In this document: positions 34,861 to 43,348 of the stretch, one piece after another
Numbering within the stretch: position 1 is the stretch's first letter
Layout: every line of letters starts with the position of its first letter
NCBI RefSeq assembly: GCF_002160755.1
Contig: NZ_NFLE01000010.1
Location: 1 to 64,000, forward strand
Length of the DNA: 64,000 nt
Direction: 5' to 3'
DNA from: Lachnoclostridium sp. An14
Lineage (GTDB): Bacteria > Bacillota > Clostridia > Lachnospirales > Lachnospiraceae
Translations under genes and position numbers: made by a program
The notes under the pieces: model-generated
Database searches by the model: none
Told to the model about the DNA's origin: nothing
What the model saw: only the letters and a program-made list of their open reading frames with translations

Positions 34861-34895
34861 AATGTTCTCCTCTTTGGCATCTTTCTACCCCATCT

Positions 34896-34923
34896 ATTAT
34901 AATAGAAAACGCCAGATATGCAA
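34896..34923 (-). promoter_or_regulatory. Sigma-A promoter of folC
   Basis: On the minus strand TTGCAT (34923-34918), 16 bases, TATAAT (34901-34896), 36 bases before the folC ATG. Confidence 0.6.
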
Positions 34924-34993
34924 CCAGATAATTCCGGGAGGAATCGACGCCGCTGCCGAAAATATGCCCGAAAAGCGGCAGAAAAAGGAAAAA

Positions 34994-35056
34994 AGTGTGC
35001 GCCTCCCGCCGGAGGCTTCTGTGTCATAGGGGACGCAGTTCCCTATGGCACAAAAA
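34994..35056 (+). repeat. Dispersed intergenic repeat, copy 6 (internally deleted)
   Basis: Has both ends of the family: GTGTGCGCCTCCCGCCGGAG, then GGCTTCTGTGTCATAGGGGA paired with TTCCCTATGGCACAAAAA. The middle (GCCGGAGCG to CGCGGAATG) is missing. It abuts the redoxin terminator. Confidence 0.7.
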
Positions 35057-35090
35057 GAGAGCGGCCTCCCATCCAGGCTGCCGCTCTCTC
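35052..35090 (-). terminator. Terminator of the redoxin gene
   Basis: On the minus strand GAGAGAGCGGC and GCCGCTCTC are paired and followed by TTTTTG. It lies 5 bases after the redoxin stop codon and abuts repeat copy 6. Confidence 0.8.
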
Positions 35091-35094
35091 CACG

Positions 35095-35652
35095 TTATTC
35101 CGTTTCTTCTGTAAGCCGTTTTACCAGCTCCTCCACATCCGGCACGTCCCCCGCGGACGTCCCGTAATGGGCGTAGGTCACAGTCAGGTCCCGCTGGAGC
35201 ACCACCGCCGCCGGCAGCTGGAGCTCCTCTCCCTCGTACTCGCCGTGGGAAAACCCTTCGGCCCTGGCCTGCGCCACCTTCTCCATGGTCCTCTCATCCA
35301 GCATTCCCTCCATGCTGGCGGCTGCCATGATCCCGTACTTCTCGTAGAGCTGCCCCTCCGGGTCGCAGATGATGTCGAAGGGAAGTTCTCCCGGTTTCAC
35401 CTGGAGGGCGATGGTCTGGGGCCTGGACTGGAGCACCACCAGCGCCTGCCCGCCCGTTTCCCGGATCCTCTCATAACCGGCCGCCAGTCTGTGAATGTCT
35501 AACTGGCACAGGGTACAGCCGTAGTAGCGCAGAAACAGGATGGCCGTCCGGCCGCTGACCCGCTCTGCCGTCTCTTTTAACCTCAGTCCCGGCTCAAAGG
35601 GTGTGTCGTAGGAGAAATCGTCCAGTTTCTCCCCCACCTGAAACTTTGCCAT
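35095..35652 (-). CDS. Peroxiredoxin-like / redoxin-domain protein
   Basis: A 185-residue thioredoxin-fold protein of the AhpC/TSA-redoxin group. The likely redox motif is YYGCTLCQLDIH (CxxC) near residue 47, in the position of the peroxidatic cysteine. It has no signal peptide. It follows the aminotransferase gene by 24 bases on the same strand. Peroxide or thiol substrates cannot be told from sequence. Confidence 0.8.
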   Translation of the reverse strand: MAKFQVGEKLDDFSYDTPFEPGLRLKETAERVSGRTAILFLRYYGCTLCQLDIHRLAAGYERIRETGGQALVVLQSRPQTIALQVKPGELPFDIICDPEGQLYEKYGIMAAASMEGMLDERTMEKVAQARAEGFSHGEYEGEELQLPAAVVLQRDLTVTYAHYGTSAGDVPDVEELVKRLTEETE

Positions 35653-35676
35653 GAAATATCCTCTTTTCCTTTTTCC

Positions 35677-36888
35677 TTACGCGTTGAAGACGTAGGTGTC
35701 CATTCTGCGGAATGCCTCTTTCACTCTCTCCAGGGGAAGGGCCAGGTTCAGGCGGATGGAGCAGGGCCCGTGGAACATCCGGCCGTCCTGCCAGGCAACG
35801 CCCACATCCCAGCCGGCCTTCTCCAGCTCCTCGATGGTCTTGCCGTGTTTCTCACACCACTCGGTGCAGTCTAAGAACAGCATATAGGTTCCCTCCGGTT
35901 TGGACACCTTCACGCCCTCAAAGTGGTCCTTGATGTAATCGCAGGCGTAGTTTACGTTCTCGCTGATCACCTGGCACAGCTCGTCGGCCCACTCGTATCC
36001 CTCCGGCTTGTAGGCTCCGATCAGGGCGTGCATACTGAGCACGTTCATATCGTTGTAGTGGGGAAGGGAAGACTCTTTGATGATACGGTCCCGCATCCAC
36101 TTGTTGTAAATAATGTGGTAGCTGCCCACAAGACCGGCCAGGTTGAAGGTCTTGCTGGGGGCGTACATGGCGGCCGTGCGCATTTTCGCATCCTCGCTCA
36201 CGGACTGGGTGGGGACGTGCTTGTGGCCGTTTAAGATGATGTCAGACCAGATCTCGTCGGACACCACGAACACATCGTACTTTTTGTACAGCTCCATGGC
36301 CTTCTCAATCTCCCATCTCTCCCATACACGGCCGCAGGGGTTGTGGGGGGAGCAGAACACGGCGGCGTGGATGTTCTGGGTCTTTAACTTCTCCTCCATG
36401 TCCTCAAAGTCCATGCGCCATACGCCGTTTTCATCCTGCTTCAGGGGGCTGAGCACCATGTCATAGCCGTTGTTCGTCATACACATGGTGAAACCGATGT
36501 AGGTGGGGGTGTGGAGCAGCACCTTGTCGCCCTTGGAGCAGAACACGTTCAGGGCGCTGATCACGCCGCCCAGCACGCCGTTCTCGTAGCCAATGCACTC
36601 CGGAGTCAGGCCCTCCACCCCGTTTCTTGTCTCGTGCCATTTGATGATGGAGTCGAAATACTCCTTTGACGGGTTGAAATAGCCGTAAGCCGGGTGTTTC
36701 GCCCTCTCGATGATGGCCTCCGGGATGGTGGGCACAGTGGGGAAGTTCATATCCGCAATCCACATGGGGATGATGTCAAACCCCTCCTTTGGCGGATCCG
36801 GCGCAAACCCCGGATTCATTCCCAGACCGTCTACCGCGATGGCGTCCCTGCCCTTCCGGTCCATAATGCTGGTAAAATCGTATTTCAT
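35677..36888 (-). CDS. PatB/MalY-type PLP aminotransferase (cystathionine beta-lyase-like)
   Basis: A 403-residue fold-type I PLP enzyme of the MalY/PatB group, most often C-S beta-lyases acting on cystathionine or cysteine. The substrate-side WIADMNFPTVP, the FCSPHNPCGRVW segment and the Schiff-base lysine region APSKTFNLAGL are visible. The start at 36888 follows AAAAGGAGG. Its promoter (TTGACA-16-TATAAT) is overlapped downstream by a 7-bp dyad. A role in sulphur amino acid metabolism is likely. Confidence 0.87.
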   Translation of the reverse strand: MKYDFTSIMDRKGRDAIAVDGLGMNPGFAPDPPKEGFDIIPMWIADMNFPTVPTIPEAIIERAKHPAYGYFNPSKEYFDSIIKWHETRNGVEGLTPECIGYENGVLGGVISALNVFCSKGDKVLLHTPTYIGFTMCMTNNGYDMVLSPLKQDENGVWRMDFEDMEEKLKTQNIHAAVFCSPHNPCGRVWERWEIEKAMELYKKYDVFVVSDEIWSDIILNGHKHVPTQSVSEDAKMRTAAMYAPSKTFNLAGLVGSYHIIYNKWMRDRIIKESSLPHYNDMNVLSMHALIGAYKPEGYEWADELCQVISENVNYACDYIKDHFEGVKVSKPEGTYMLFLDCTEWCEKHGKTIEELEKAGWDVGVAWQDGRMFHGPCSIRLNLALPLERVKEAFRRMDTYVFNA

Positions 36889-36928
36889 ACCTTGTTCCTC
36901 CTTTTCTAACATTTTTCCCTCTTTTTTA

Positions 36929-36957
36929 TTAAGTTGCTTAACTATGTTATAACTTAA
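36929..36957. promoter_or_regulatory. Inverted repeat at the aminotransferase transcription start
   Basis: TTAAGTT (36929-36935) and AACTTAA (36951-36957) flank a 15-base centre, just downstream of the -10 element of the minus-strand promoter. A repressor site is plausible. Confidence 0.35.
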
Positions 36958-36984
36958 TTATACAGTTTATTTTTGGATTGTCAA
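36957..36984 (-). promoter_or_regulatory. Sigma-A promoter of the aminotransferase gene
   Basis: On the minus strand TTGACA (36984-36979), 16 bases ending in TG, TATAAT (36962-36957). Confidence 0.75.
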
Positions 36985-37021
36985 TGTTTTTTATCCAATT
37001 TATACAAACTTTTTTTGCCCG

Positions 37022-37050
37022 TTGACAAACCATGTATTTTTGCATATAAT
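37022..37050 (+). promoter_or_regulatory. Consensus sigma-A promoter ahead of the CNNM gene
   Basis: TTGACA (37022-37027), exactly 17 bases, TATAAT (37045-37050): both hexamers perfect. AAGGAGGAG at 37070-37078 and an ATG at 37089 follow, but the open frame from that ATG runs into repeat copy 7 and ends at 37289. The next real gene starts 300 bases further on. Confidence 0.8.
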
Positions 37051-37203
37051 GTGCACCATATTAACACACAAGGAGGAGTTTCTACATAATGGACGCTGGA
37101 GACAGTGACGCGGACCCTGAACGAACGAATATCCCTGTTTTTTTAGATACGAGCATAGGACTCAGTCTGTGCGGAGCGCGCTCCCCATGGGCTTATGTCT
37201 TGT

Positions 37204-37331
37204 GCTTTTTTTATGTCACAGGAAACGGTGCCTATGACGTAAAGCCTCCGGCGGGAGGCACATTCCGCGCAGAGGAAACTGGCTGCTAACTCAGCCTCGC
37301 TCCGGCACGAGTATGCACTGGAGCGCACACT
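37204..37331 (-). repeat. Dispersed intergenic repeat, copy 7 (full length)
   Basis: Read on the minus strand this is one of the two most complete copies: GTGTGCGC, GTGCCGGAGCGAGGCTG, AGCAGCCAGTTTCCTC, GCGCGGAATGTGCC, CCTCCCGCCGGAGG, then GTCATAGG paired with CCTGTGAC and a run of A. It lies between the consensus promoter/ATG at 37022-37091 and the CNNM coding region. Confidence 0.75.
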
Positions 37332-37392
37332 TTTATCCCCCAGGAAACCGGGGACAAACACGAAAATAAAAAAGAAAAGAGGTTATCACACA

Positions 37393-38730
37393 TTGAACGG
37401 AACCATTGGAATCTTACTGCTGATACAGGTCATCCTGATCCTGTTAAACGCCATTTTCGCCAGCGCGGAGATCGCCGTGCTCTCCATGAATGAGGCGAAA
37501 CTCACCAAGCTGGCCTCCCAGGGAGATAAGCGGGCCAAACGCCTGGCCCGGCTGACGGACCGGCCGGCCAAATTCCTGGCGACCATCCAGGTGGCCATCA
37601 CTCTGTCCGGCTTTCTGGGCAGCGCCTTCGCCGCCGACAATTTCTCCGACGGCCTTGTGGACTGGCTGTTAAGCCTGGGCGCCCCCATTTCCAGAAATAC
37701 CCTGGACACCATCGCCGTAGTGTTTATCACCATCGTCCTCTCCTACTTCACCCTGATTTTCGGAGAGCTGGTGCCAAAGCGGATCGCCATGAAAAAATCG
37801 GAGCAGCTGGCCCTGGGGCTTTCCGGCCTGCTCTCCATGATCTCCTCCCTGTTCGCCCCCCTGGTGTGGTTTCTCTCCGCCTCCACCAACGCGGTGCTCC
37901 GCCTCTTTGGCATTGATCCCAATGAGGCCGACGAGCAGGTGAGCGAGGAGGAAATCCGCCTGCTGGTGGACGCCGGCAGCGCCAACGGAGCCATCGACCG
38001 GGAGGAAAAACAGTTTATCCAGAACGTCTTTGAATTCGACGACCTGACCGCCGGGGAGATCGCCACCCACCGCACAGACGTGCTCTTTCTCTGGATGGAG
38101 GACTCCATGGACGAGTGGGATGAGACCATCCACAGCAGCCGCCACACCCTGTACCCCGTCTGCCAGGATTTCCCGGACAACATCGTGGGCATCCTAAACG
38201 CCAAGGATTACTTCCGTCTGAAGGACAAAAGCCGGGAAAGCGTCATGGAAAATGCCGTGCGCCCCGCCCACTTCGTCCCGGAAGCCATCAAGGCGGACGT
38301 CCTCTTTCGCAATATGCGGGAAAACCGCATCCCCCTGGCGGTGGTGCTGGACGAGTACGGCGGCATCTCCGGCATCGTCACCATCCACGACCTGGTGGAG
38401 GAGCTGGTGGGCAGCTTAAAGGAGGCGGATGAGGAAAGCCTGGAGACAGAGCCTTTCGTAAAACCGCTGTCTGAGGACACCTTCGCCGTCCACGGAAATG
38501 TGACCCTGCGGGACCTGGAGGAGGCCACCGGCCTGGAGCTGGACGAGGAGGACTGCGGCACCTTCACCGGCCTGGTGTTCCACCTTCTGGGAAATGTACC
38601 CAAGGACGGGGAGCAGGAAATCCGTCTGGAGCTGCCAAAATGCAGCTTGCTTGTCACCCGCATTGAAAACCACCAGGTGGCGGAGGCCACGGTGCAGGTA
38701 AAACCGAACACGGAGACCGCGGAGGAATAG
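37393..38730 (+). CDS. CNNM/CorC-type membrane protein with CBS domains (hemolysin family)
   Basis: A 445-residue protein with an N-terminal CNNM (DUF21) membrane domain of 3-4 helices (FASAEIAVLSMNEAKLTKLA near residue 24), a CBS pair (about 205-330) and a C-terminal CorC/HlyC transporter-associated domain (about 350-430). Relatives act in Mg2+ or divalent cation transport. The start is a TTG with AAAAGAGG upstream, weak compared with the perfect promoter/SD/ATG 300 bases before it; repeat copy 7 lies between. Confidence 0.88.
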   Translation: MNGTIGILLLIQVILILLNAIFASAEIAVLSMNEAKLTKLASQGDKRAKRLARLTDRPAKFLATIQVAITLSGFLGSAFAADNFSDGLVDWLLSLGAPISRNTLDTIAVVFITIVLSYFTLIFGELVPKRIAMKKSEQLALGLSGLLSMISSLFAPLVWFLSASTNAVLRLFGIDPNEADEQVSEEEIRLLVDAGSANGAIDREEKQFIQNVFEFDDLTAGEIATHRTDVLFLWMEDSMDEWDETIHSSRHTLYPVCQDFPDNIVGILNAKDYFRLKDKSRESVMENAVRPAHFVPEAIKADVLFRNMRENRIPLAVVLDEYGGISGIVTIHDLVEELVGSLKEADEESLETEPFVKPLSEDTFAVHGNVTLRDLEEATGLELDEEDCGTFTGLVFHLLGNVPKDGEQEIRLELPKCSLLVTRIENHQVAEATVQVKPNTETAEE

Positions 38731-38734
38731 CGGC

Positions 38735-38797
38735 AAAAAACACCGGAACTTCTCTCCCTTCCCATGATCTGGAAGGGAGATGTGTCCGGTGTTTTTT
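38735..38797. terminator. Strong bidirectional terminator
   Basis: AAAAAACACCGGA and TCCGGTGTTTTTT enclose TCTCTCCCTTCC/GGAAGGGAGA. It separates the plus-strand CNNM gene from argF on the minus strand. Confidence 0.85.
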
Positions 38798-38825
38798 CTG
38801 TCTTCTGTTTCCTCGTCCGCTCTGA

Positions 38826-39740
38826 TTACTCCTGCTTTCCGCCCAGCAGCTTGACTAACACCGCCTTCTGGGCGTGGAGACGGTTTTCCGCCTCGTCGAA
38901 CAGCTCTGTAGCGTGGGCCTCGAACACCTCCTCGGTGATCTCCTGGCCCCGGTAGGCCGGCAGGCAGTGCTGTACCATGGCGCCGGGATTGGCGGCCGCC
39001 AGCAGCTCATCATTTACCTGGTAGCCGGCAAAGGCCTTCAGTCTGGCCTCCTTCTCCTGCTCCTGGCCCATGGACGCCCAGGTGTCGGTGTAGACCACGT
39101 CCGCACCAGCCACCGCCTGCACCGGATCATCGGTGAGGAGGAAATTGGGATTGCCCTCGGCAAAGGCCAGGACCGACGGGTCAGGGCGGTAGCCCTCCGG
39201 GGTGGCCACCGCCACCTTCATGCCCATTTTCAGGCAGCCCACAATGAGGGAGTTGGCCATGTTGTTGCCGTCTCCGATGTAGGCCAGCTTTAAGCCATCC
39301 AGGGAGGCGTATTTTTCCCGGATAGTCATGAGATCCGCCAGCACCTGGCAGGGATGGGCGAAATCCGTCAGCCCGTTGATAATGGGGATGGAGCCGTAGG
39401 CCGCCAGATCCTCCACCTCCTTCTGGGCGAAGGTGCGGATCATAATGCCGTCCAGATAGCGGGACAGCACCCGGGCCGTATCCTGCACCGGCTCTCCGCG
39501 GCCGATCTGCAAATCGTTGGAGGACAGGAACAGGGCCTGGCCTCCCAGCTGGTACATTCCCACCTCAAAGGATACTCTCGTCCTGGTGGAGGACTTCTGG
39601 AAAATCATTCCCAGGGATTTGCCCGCCAGCAGGGGGTGGGCGATGTTGTTTTTCTTCTCATATTTTAACTGGTCTGCCAGATCCAGGATGGAGACGATCT
39701 CCTCCTTGGACAGATCCATCAGTTTCAGCAAATGTTTCAT
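38826..39740 (-). CDS. argF: Ornithine carbamoyltransferase
   Basis: A 304-residue transcarbamylase making citrulline from ornithine and carbamoyl phosphate. The carbamoyl-phosphate motif SSTRTRVSFE is near residue 50 and the ornithine-side HCLPAYRG near 265. The start at 39740 follows GAGGAGG. It is the last gene of the arginine operon; a GC-rich hairpin in the 112-base gap after argD may reduce its expression. Confidence 0.94.
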   Translation of the reverse strand: MKHLLKLMDLSKEEIVSILDLADQLKYEKKNNIAHPLLAGKSLGMIFQKSSTRTRVSFEVGMYQLGGQALFLSSNDLQIGRGEPVQDTARVLSRYLDGIMIRTFAQKEVEDLAAYGSIPIINGLTDFAHPCQVLADLMTIREKYASLDGLKLAYIGDGNNMANSLIVGCLKMGMKVAVATPEGYRPDPSVLAFAEGNPNFLLTDDPVQAVAGADVVYTDTWASMGQEQEKEARLKAFAGYQVNDELLAAANPGAMVQHCLPAYRGQEITEEVFEAHATELFDEAENRLHAQKAVLVKLLGGKQE

Positions 39741-39852
39741 AGGATGTTTCCTCCTCGTCATAGGATGTTGCGGTCCCGCAGATGCGGGAGCTTTCAGGAT
39801 GCGCCGGCGGTTTGAAACGGCGCCGGCGGCAGGTCAGATGCCCATTTCCGGC

Positions 39853-41046
39853 TTACTCCGCCCCGAATACCTCCTTCATGGCTGCCAGAGCCTCGTCGAT
39901 CTCCTCGATGGTGATGGTGAGGGGCGGCAGAAGGCGCACCGCGTTCTTTCCAGCCGTGAGGGCCAAAACGCCGTGATCCATGAGCTGGTTCACGTACTCT
40001 CCCTGCTTTCCGTCCTCCACAATGATTCCCACCATCAGGCCCATGCCCCGGACCCCTAAAATCGCCGGGGAATTCATGGCCAGAAGTTTCTGGCGGAGAT
40101 ACTCGCCCTTACTGCGCACCTTCTCCAGGAATACGGGATTGGTCACCTTCTCCAGCACGGCATTGGCCGCGGCGCACACCGTGGGGGAACCGCCGAAGGT
40201 GGTGGCGTGGGTTCCGGGGGTGAGCACACCGCTGCAGGAACCGGCTGCCAGCACGGCGCCCACAGGCAGTCCGCCGCCCAGGGCCTTCGCCAGGGTCACC
40301 ACATCCGGGCGGATGCCATACTGCTGGAAACAGAACAGGGAGCCCGTTCTTCCGATTCCCGTCTGCACCTCGTCAATGATGAGCAGCAGGTCCTTCTCCC
40401 GGCAGAATGCCTCCACCGCCTGCGCAAACTCCTTCTCCAGAGGCAGGACGCCGCCCTCTCCCTGGATCAGCTCCATCATCACGGCGCAGGCCGTACCGTC
40501 CGCCTTGGCCTTCACATCCTCCAGATTCCCCGCCTCCGCGTAGTCAAAGCCTTCCGTGAAGGGGAAGAAGAACTGGTGGAATTTATCCTGTCCCGTGGCC
40601 TTTAAGGTGGTCACCGTGCGGCCGTGGAAGGAGTTTTTCAGGGTGACAATCTTACTTCTGCCTTCGCCGTACTTGTCATAGCTGTATTTTCTCGCCAGCT
40701 TGATGGCCCCCTCGTTGGCCTCCGCGCCGGAGTTGGCGAAGAACACCTTTCCGCCCTCCAGGCCGGAGTGGAGCACCAGGGTCTTTGCCGTCTCCACCAT
40801 GGGAGCGGTGGTGTAGAGATTGGATACGTGCATCAGCTTGGCGGCCTGATCGGAAATGGCCTTGATCAGGTCACTGTCCGAATAGCCCAGGCAGTTGACG
40901 CCGATTCCCGACGTCATGTCGATGTAGCACTTTCCCTCCACGTCCCACAGCTTTGCCCCTTCCCCGTGGTCCAAAGCCACCGGAAAACGGCCGTAGGTCG
41001 CCATAACGTAGCGTTCCTCATCCCGTTTCAGCTCTTGATATGTCAT
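39853..41046 (-). CDS. argD: Acetylornithine aminotransferase
   Basis: A 397-residue class III PLP aminotransferase. FFANSGAEANEGAIKLARKY, LIIDEVQTGIGRTG and the Schiff-base lysine in TLAKALGGGLPVGA are clear. It converts N-acetylglutamate semialdehyde to N-acetylornithine. The start at 41046 follows GGGAGGAG. It is in order between argB and argF. Confidence 0.93.
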   Translation of the reverse strand: MTYQELKRDEERYVMATYGRFPVALDHGEGAKLWDVEGKCYIDMTSGIGVNCLGYSDSDLIKAISDQAAKLMHVSNLYTTAPMVETAKTLVLHSGLEGGKVFFANSGAEANEGAIKLARKYSYDKYGEGRSKIVTLKNSFHGRTVTTLKATGQDKFHQFFFPFTEGFDYAEAGNLEDVKAKADGTACAVMMELIQGEGGVLPLEKEFAQAVEAFCREKDLLLIIDEVQTGIGRTGSLFCFQQYGIRPDVVTLAKALGGGLPVGAVLAAGSCSGVLTPGTHATTFGGSPTVCAAANAVLEKVTNPVFLEKVRSKGEYLRQKLLAMNSPAILGVRGMGLMVGIIVEDGKQGEYVNQLMDHGVLALTAGKNAVRLLPPLTITIEEIDEALAAMKEVFGAE

Positions 41047-41187
41047 AATGGTCTCCTCCCTTTTCCTTTCCTGTTTTCGGTCTGCCACACCATTCCCGCG
41101 GCAGCAGTTCTATGGCAGCAATTCTATAGCAGTATTCCCGTTGACAAAACGGCGCCTCCGTTTCCCGCGGCGGCGCCTCCCCGTTTC

Positions 41188-42066
41188 CTAATGCAGCATC
41201 GTTCCCACGCCGGCGGTGGATAAAAGCTCCATCAAAATGGAGTGCTTGACACGGCCGTCCTGGATGTTGGCCCGTTCCACGCCGTTGCGGACCGCCTCCA
41301 CGCAGCACTCCACCTTGGGGATCATGCCGCCGGAGATCACGCCCTCCTTCACCAGCACCGGCACCTCCGACACCTTCAGGCTGTGGATCAGGGTGGAATC
41401 ATCCTTCGGGTCCCGCAAAAGCCCTCTCACGTCCGTGAGCAGGATGAGCTTTCTCGCCTTTAAGGCTATGGCCAGCTTGGCCGCCGCCGTATCCGCGTTG
41501 ATATTGTAGTTGGTATCGTCGTCCACTCCCCGGGCCACGCTGGACACCACGGGAATGTAGCCGGCGTTTAACATATCCGCCACCGGTTTCGGGTTCACAT
41601 CGGTGATCTCCCCCACATAGCCGTAATCCGTGCCGTCCGGGTCCGTCAGCCGTCTGGCGGAGAACAGGCCTCCGTCCATACCGCCAAGGCCCACTCCCTG
41701 GCCGCCCGCCTTCTCCAGCAGGGCCACCAGATCCTTGTTTACCTTTCCGCACAGGATCATCTGCACCACGTCCATAGTCTCCCGGTCGGTGTAGCGCAGT
41801 CCCTTTACAAAGCGGGATTCTTTTCCGATTTTCTTTAACATCCCGGAAATCTCCGGGCCCCCGCCGTGGACCACCACCACCCGCACGCCCACCAGGGACA
41901 GCAGCACGATGTCCCGGATCACCGCGTCCTTCAGTTCCTCATTGATCATGGCGTTTCCGCCGTATTTTACCACCACGGTCTGACCGTAGTACTCCTGGAT
42001 ATAAGGAAGGGCCTCCACCAGCACGGCGGCCCTGTCCTCCGGATTCAGAATGATCCCCTCACTCAT
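41188..42066 (-). CDS. argB: Acetylglutamate kinase
   Basis: A 292-residue amino-acid kinase, the usual target of arginine feedback in cyclic pathways. VVKYGGNAMI near residue 33, VVVVHGGGPEI near 63 and the late NINADTAAAKLAIALKA are typical. It lies 13 bases after argJ. Confidence 0.95.
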   Translation of the reverse strand: MSEGIILNPEDRAAVLVEALPYIQEYYGQTVVVKYGGNAMINEELKDAVIRDIVLLSLVGVRVVVVHGGGPEISGMLKKIGKESRFVKGLRYTDRETMDVVQMILCGKVNKDLVALLEKAGGQGVGLGGMDGGLFSARRLTDPDGTDYGYVGEITDVNPKPVADMLNAGYIPVVSSVARGVDDDTNYNINADTAAAKLAIALKARKLILLTDVRGLLRDPKDDSTLIHSLKVSEVPVLVKEGVISGGMIPKVECCVEAVRNGVERANIQDGRVKHSILMELLSTAGVGTMLH

Positions 42067-42079
42067 CGCATTCTCCCCC

Positions 42080-43294
42080 TTACGTCCTGTAGTCTCCGTT
42101 GATCCTCACATACTCGTAGGTGAGATCACACCCCCAGGCCGTGACTGCCGATTCCCCTTCCTTCAGGGAAATGAGAATCGTCACCTCCGGCTGGGATAAA
42201 ATCTCCTTGGCCTGATCCTCGTTAAACTCCACCGCCCGGCCGTCCCGGCACACGGCGATCTGCCCTGCCTGGGAGGCAAAATCCACGTCCACTCCCTCCG
42301 GGTCAAATTCAATGCCGGAGTAGCCCATGGCGCAGAGAATGCGGCCCCAGTTGGCGTCGGCCCCGAACATGGCCGCTTTTACCAGAGAGGAGGAGCAGAC
42401 GGATTTGGCCAGAGTCTCCGCGGCATTCTCGTCCGCCGCCCCTGACACGGTGCAGGTCACCAGCCTTCCGGCGCCCTCTCCGTCGGCAGCGATCTTTTTC
42501 GCCAGCTCCACGCACACCATTTCCAGGGCTGCCGCGAAATTCTCATAGTCCTCGCCCTCCGCCGCGGTGATCTCCGGATTGCCCGCCTGGCCGTTTGCCA
42601 GGATGCAGCAGGTGTCGTTGGTGGAGGTATCGCCGTCCACGGAAACGCGGTTGAAGGAAACGGCCACTTTTTTTCTCAGGGTCTCCTGGAGCACCGCGTC
42701 ACTGATAGCGCAGTCCGTGGTGAGAATGCAGAGCATGGTGCCCATGTTGGGGTGAATCATGCCGGAGCCCTTGCAGATGCCGCCCAGGCGGCAGGGGACT
42801 CCTCCCGCCGTAAACTCCACCGCCATGATTTTCGGCACTGTGTCCGTGGTCATAATGGCTTTGGCTGCCGCCTCGTTCCCGTCCCCGGAAAGGGTCAATG
42901 CCGGCAGGTTCTCCTCGATCACTTCCACCGGCAGCCGCACGCCGATAACGCCGGTGGAGCAGACCACCACGTCCTTCTCGTCAATTCCCAGCAGCCTGCC
43001 GCAGGCGGCCGCCTCTCTCCTGGCATTTTCCAGGCCGTCCGGGGCGCAGGCGTTGGCATTTCCGGAGTTGATGATCACTGCCTGGGCCTTTCCGTCCTCC
43101 AGGTGCTCTCTCGTCACCTGCAGGGGGGCCGCCTTCACCCGGTTTCTGGTGTAGACCGCCGCCGCCGCGCAGGGGTTTTCCGACACGATCACGGCCGTGT
43201 CATCTTTTTCAGACGTCTCCTTGATCCCGCAGCGGACCGCCCCCGCCTGGAATCCTTTGGCGGCGCAGACACCGCCCTCTATGATATGAAACAT
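42080..43294 (-). CDS. argJ: Bifunctional ornithine acetyltransferase / N-acetylglutamate synthase
   Basis: A 404-residue Ntn-type autoprocessing enzyme. The self-cleavage region is KGSGMIHPNMGTMLCILTTD, where the nucleophilic Thr follows MG. It recycles the acetyl group from acetylornithine and can also start the pathway with acetyl-CoA, which explains the absence of argA and argE. The start at 43294 follows AGGGAGG. Confidence 0.94.
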   Translation of the reverse strand: MFHIIEGGVCAAKGFQAGAVRCGIKETSEKDDTAVIVSENPCAAAAVYTRNRVKAAPLQVTREHLEDGKAQAVIINSGNANACAPDGLENARREAAACGRLLGIDEKDVVVCSTGVIGVRLPVEVIEENLPALTLSGDGNEAAAKAIMTTDTVPKIMAVEFTAGGVPCRLGGICKGSGMIHPNMGTMLCILTTDCAISDAVLQETLRKKVAVSFNRVSVDGDTSTNDTCCILANGQAGNPEITAAEGEDYENFAAALEMVCVELAKKIAADGEGAGRLVTCTVSGAADENAAETLAKSVCSSSLVKAAMFGADANWGRILCAMGYSGIEFDPEGVDVDFASQAGQIAVCRDGRAVEFNEDQAKEILSQPEVTILISLKEGESAVTAWGCDLTYEYVRINGDYRT

Positions 43295-43348
43295 ACGGTT
43301 CCTCCCTTTTTCTTTCCCTTTCGCTCTCATACGCCAGCCCGCGCCGGT

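Noticed and set aside
37089-37289. 66-codon frame after the perfect promoter
   Set aside because: After a few codons it lies in the dispersed repeat and has no protein-like composition; kept only as evidence for a displaced start.
39741-39852. GC-rich hairpin between argD and argF as a full terminator
   Set aside because: The stem is strong but has no T-run, and argF has no separate promoter; at most it attenuates.
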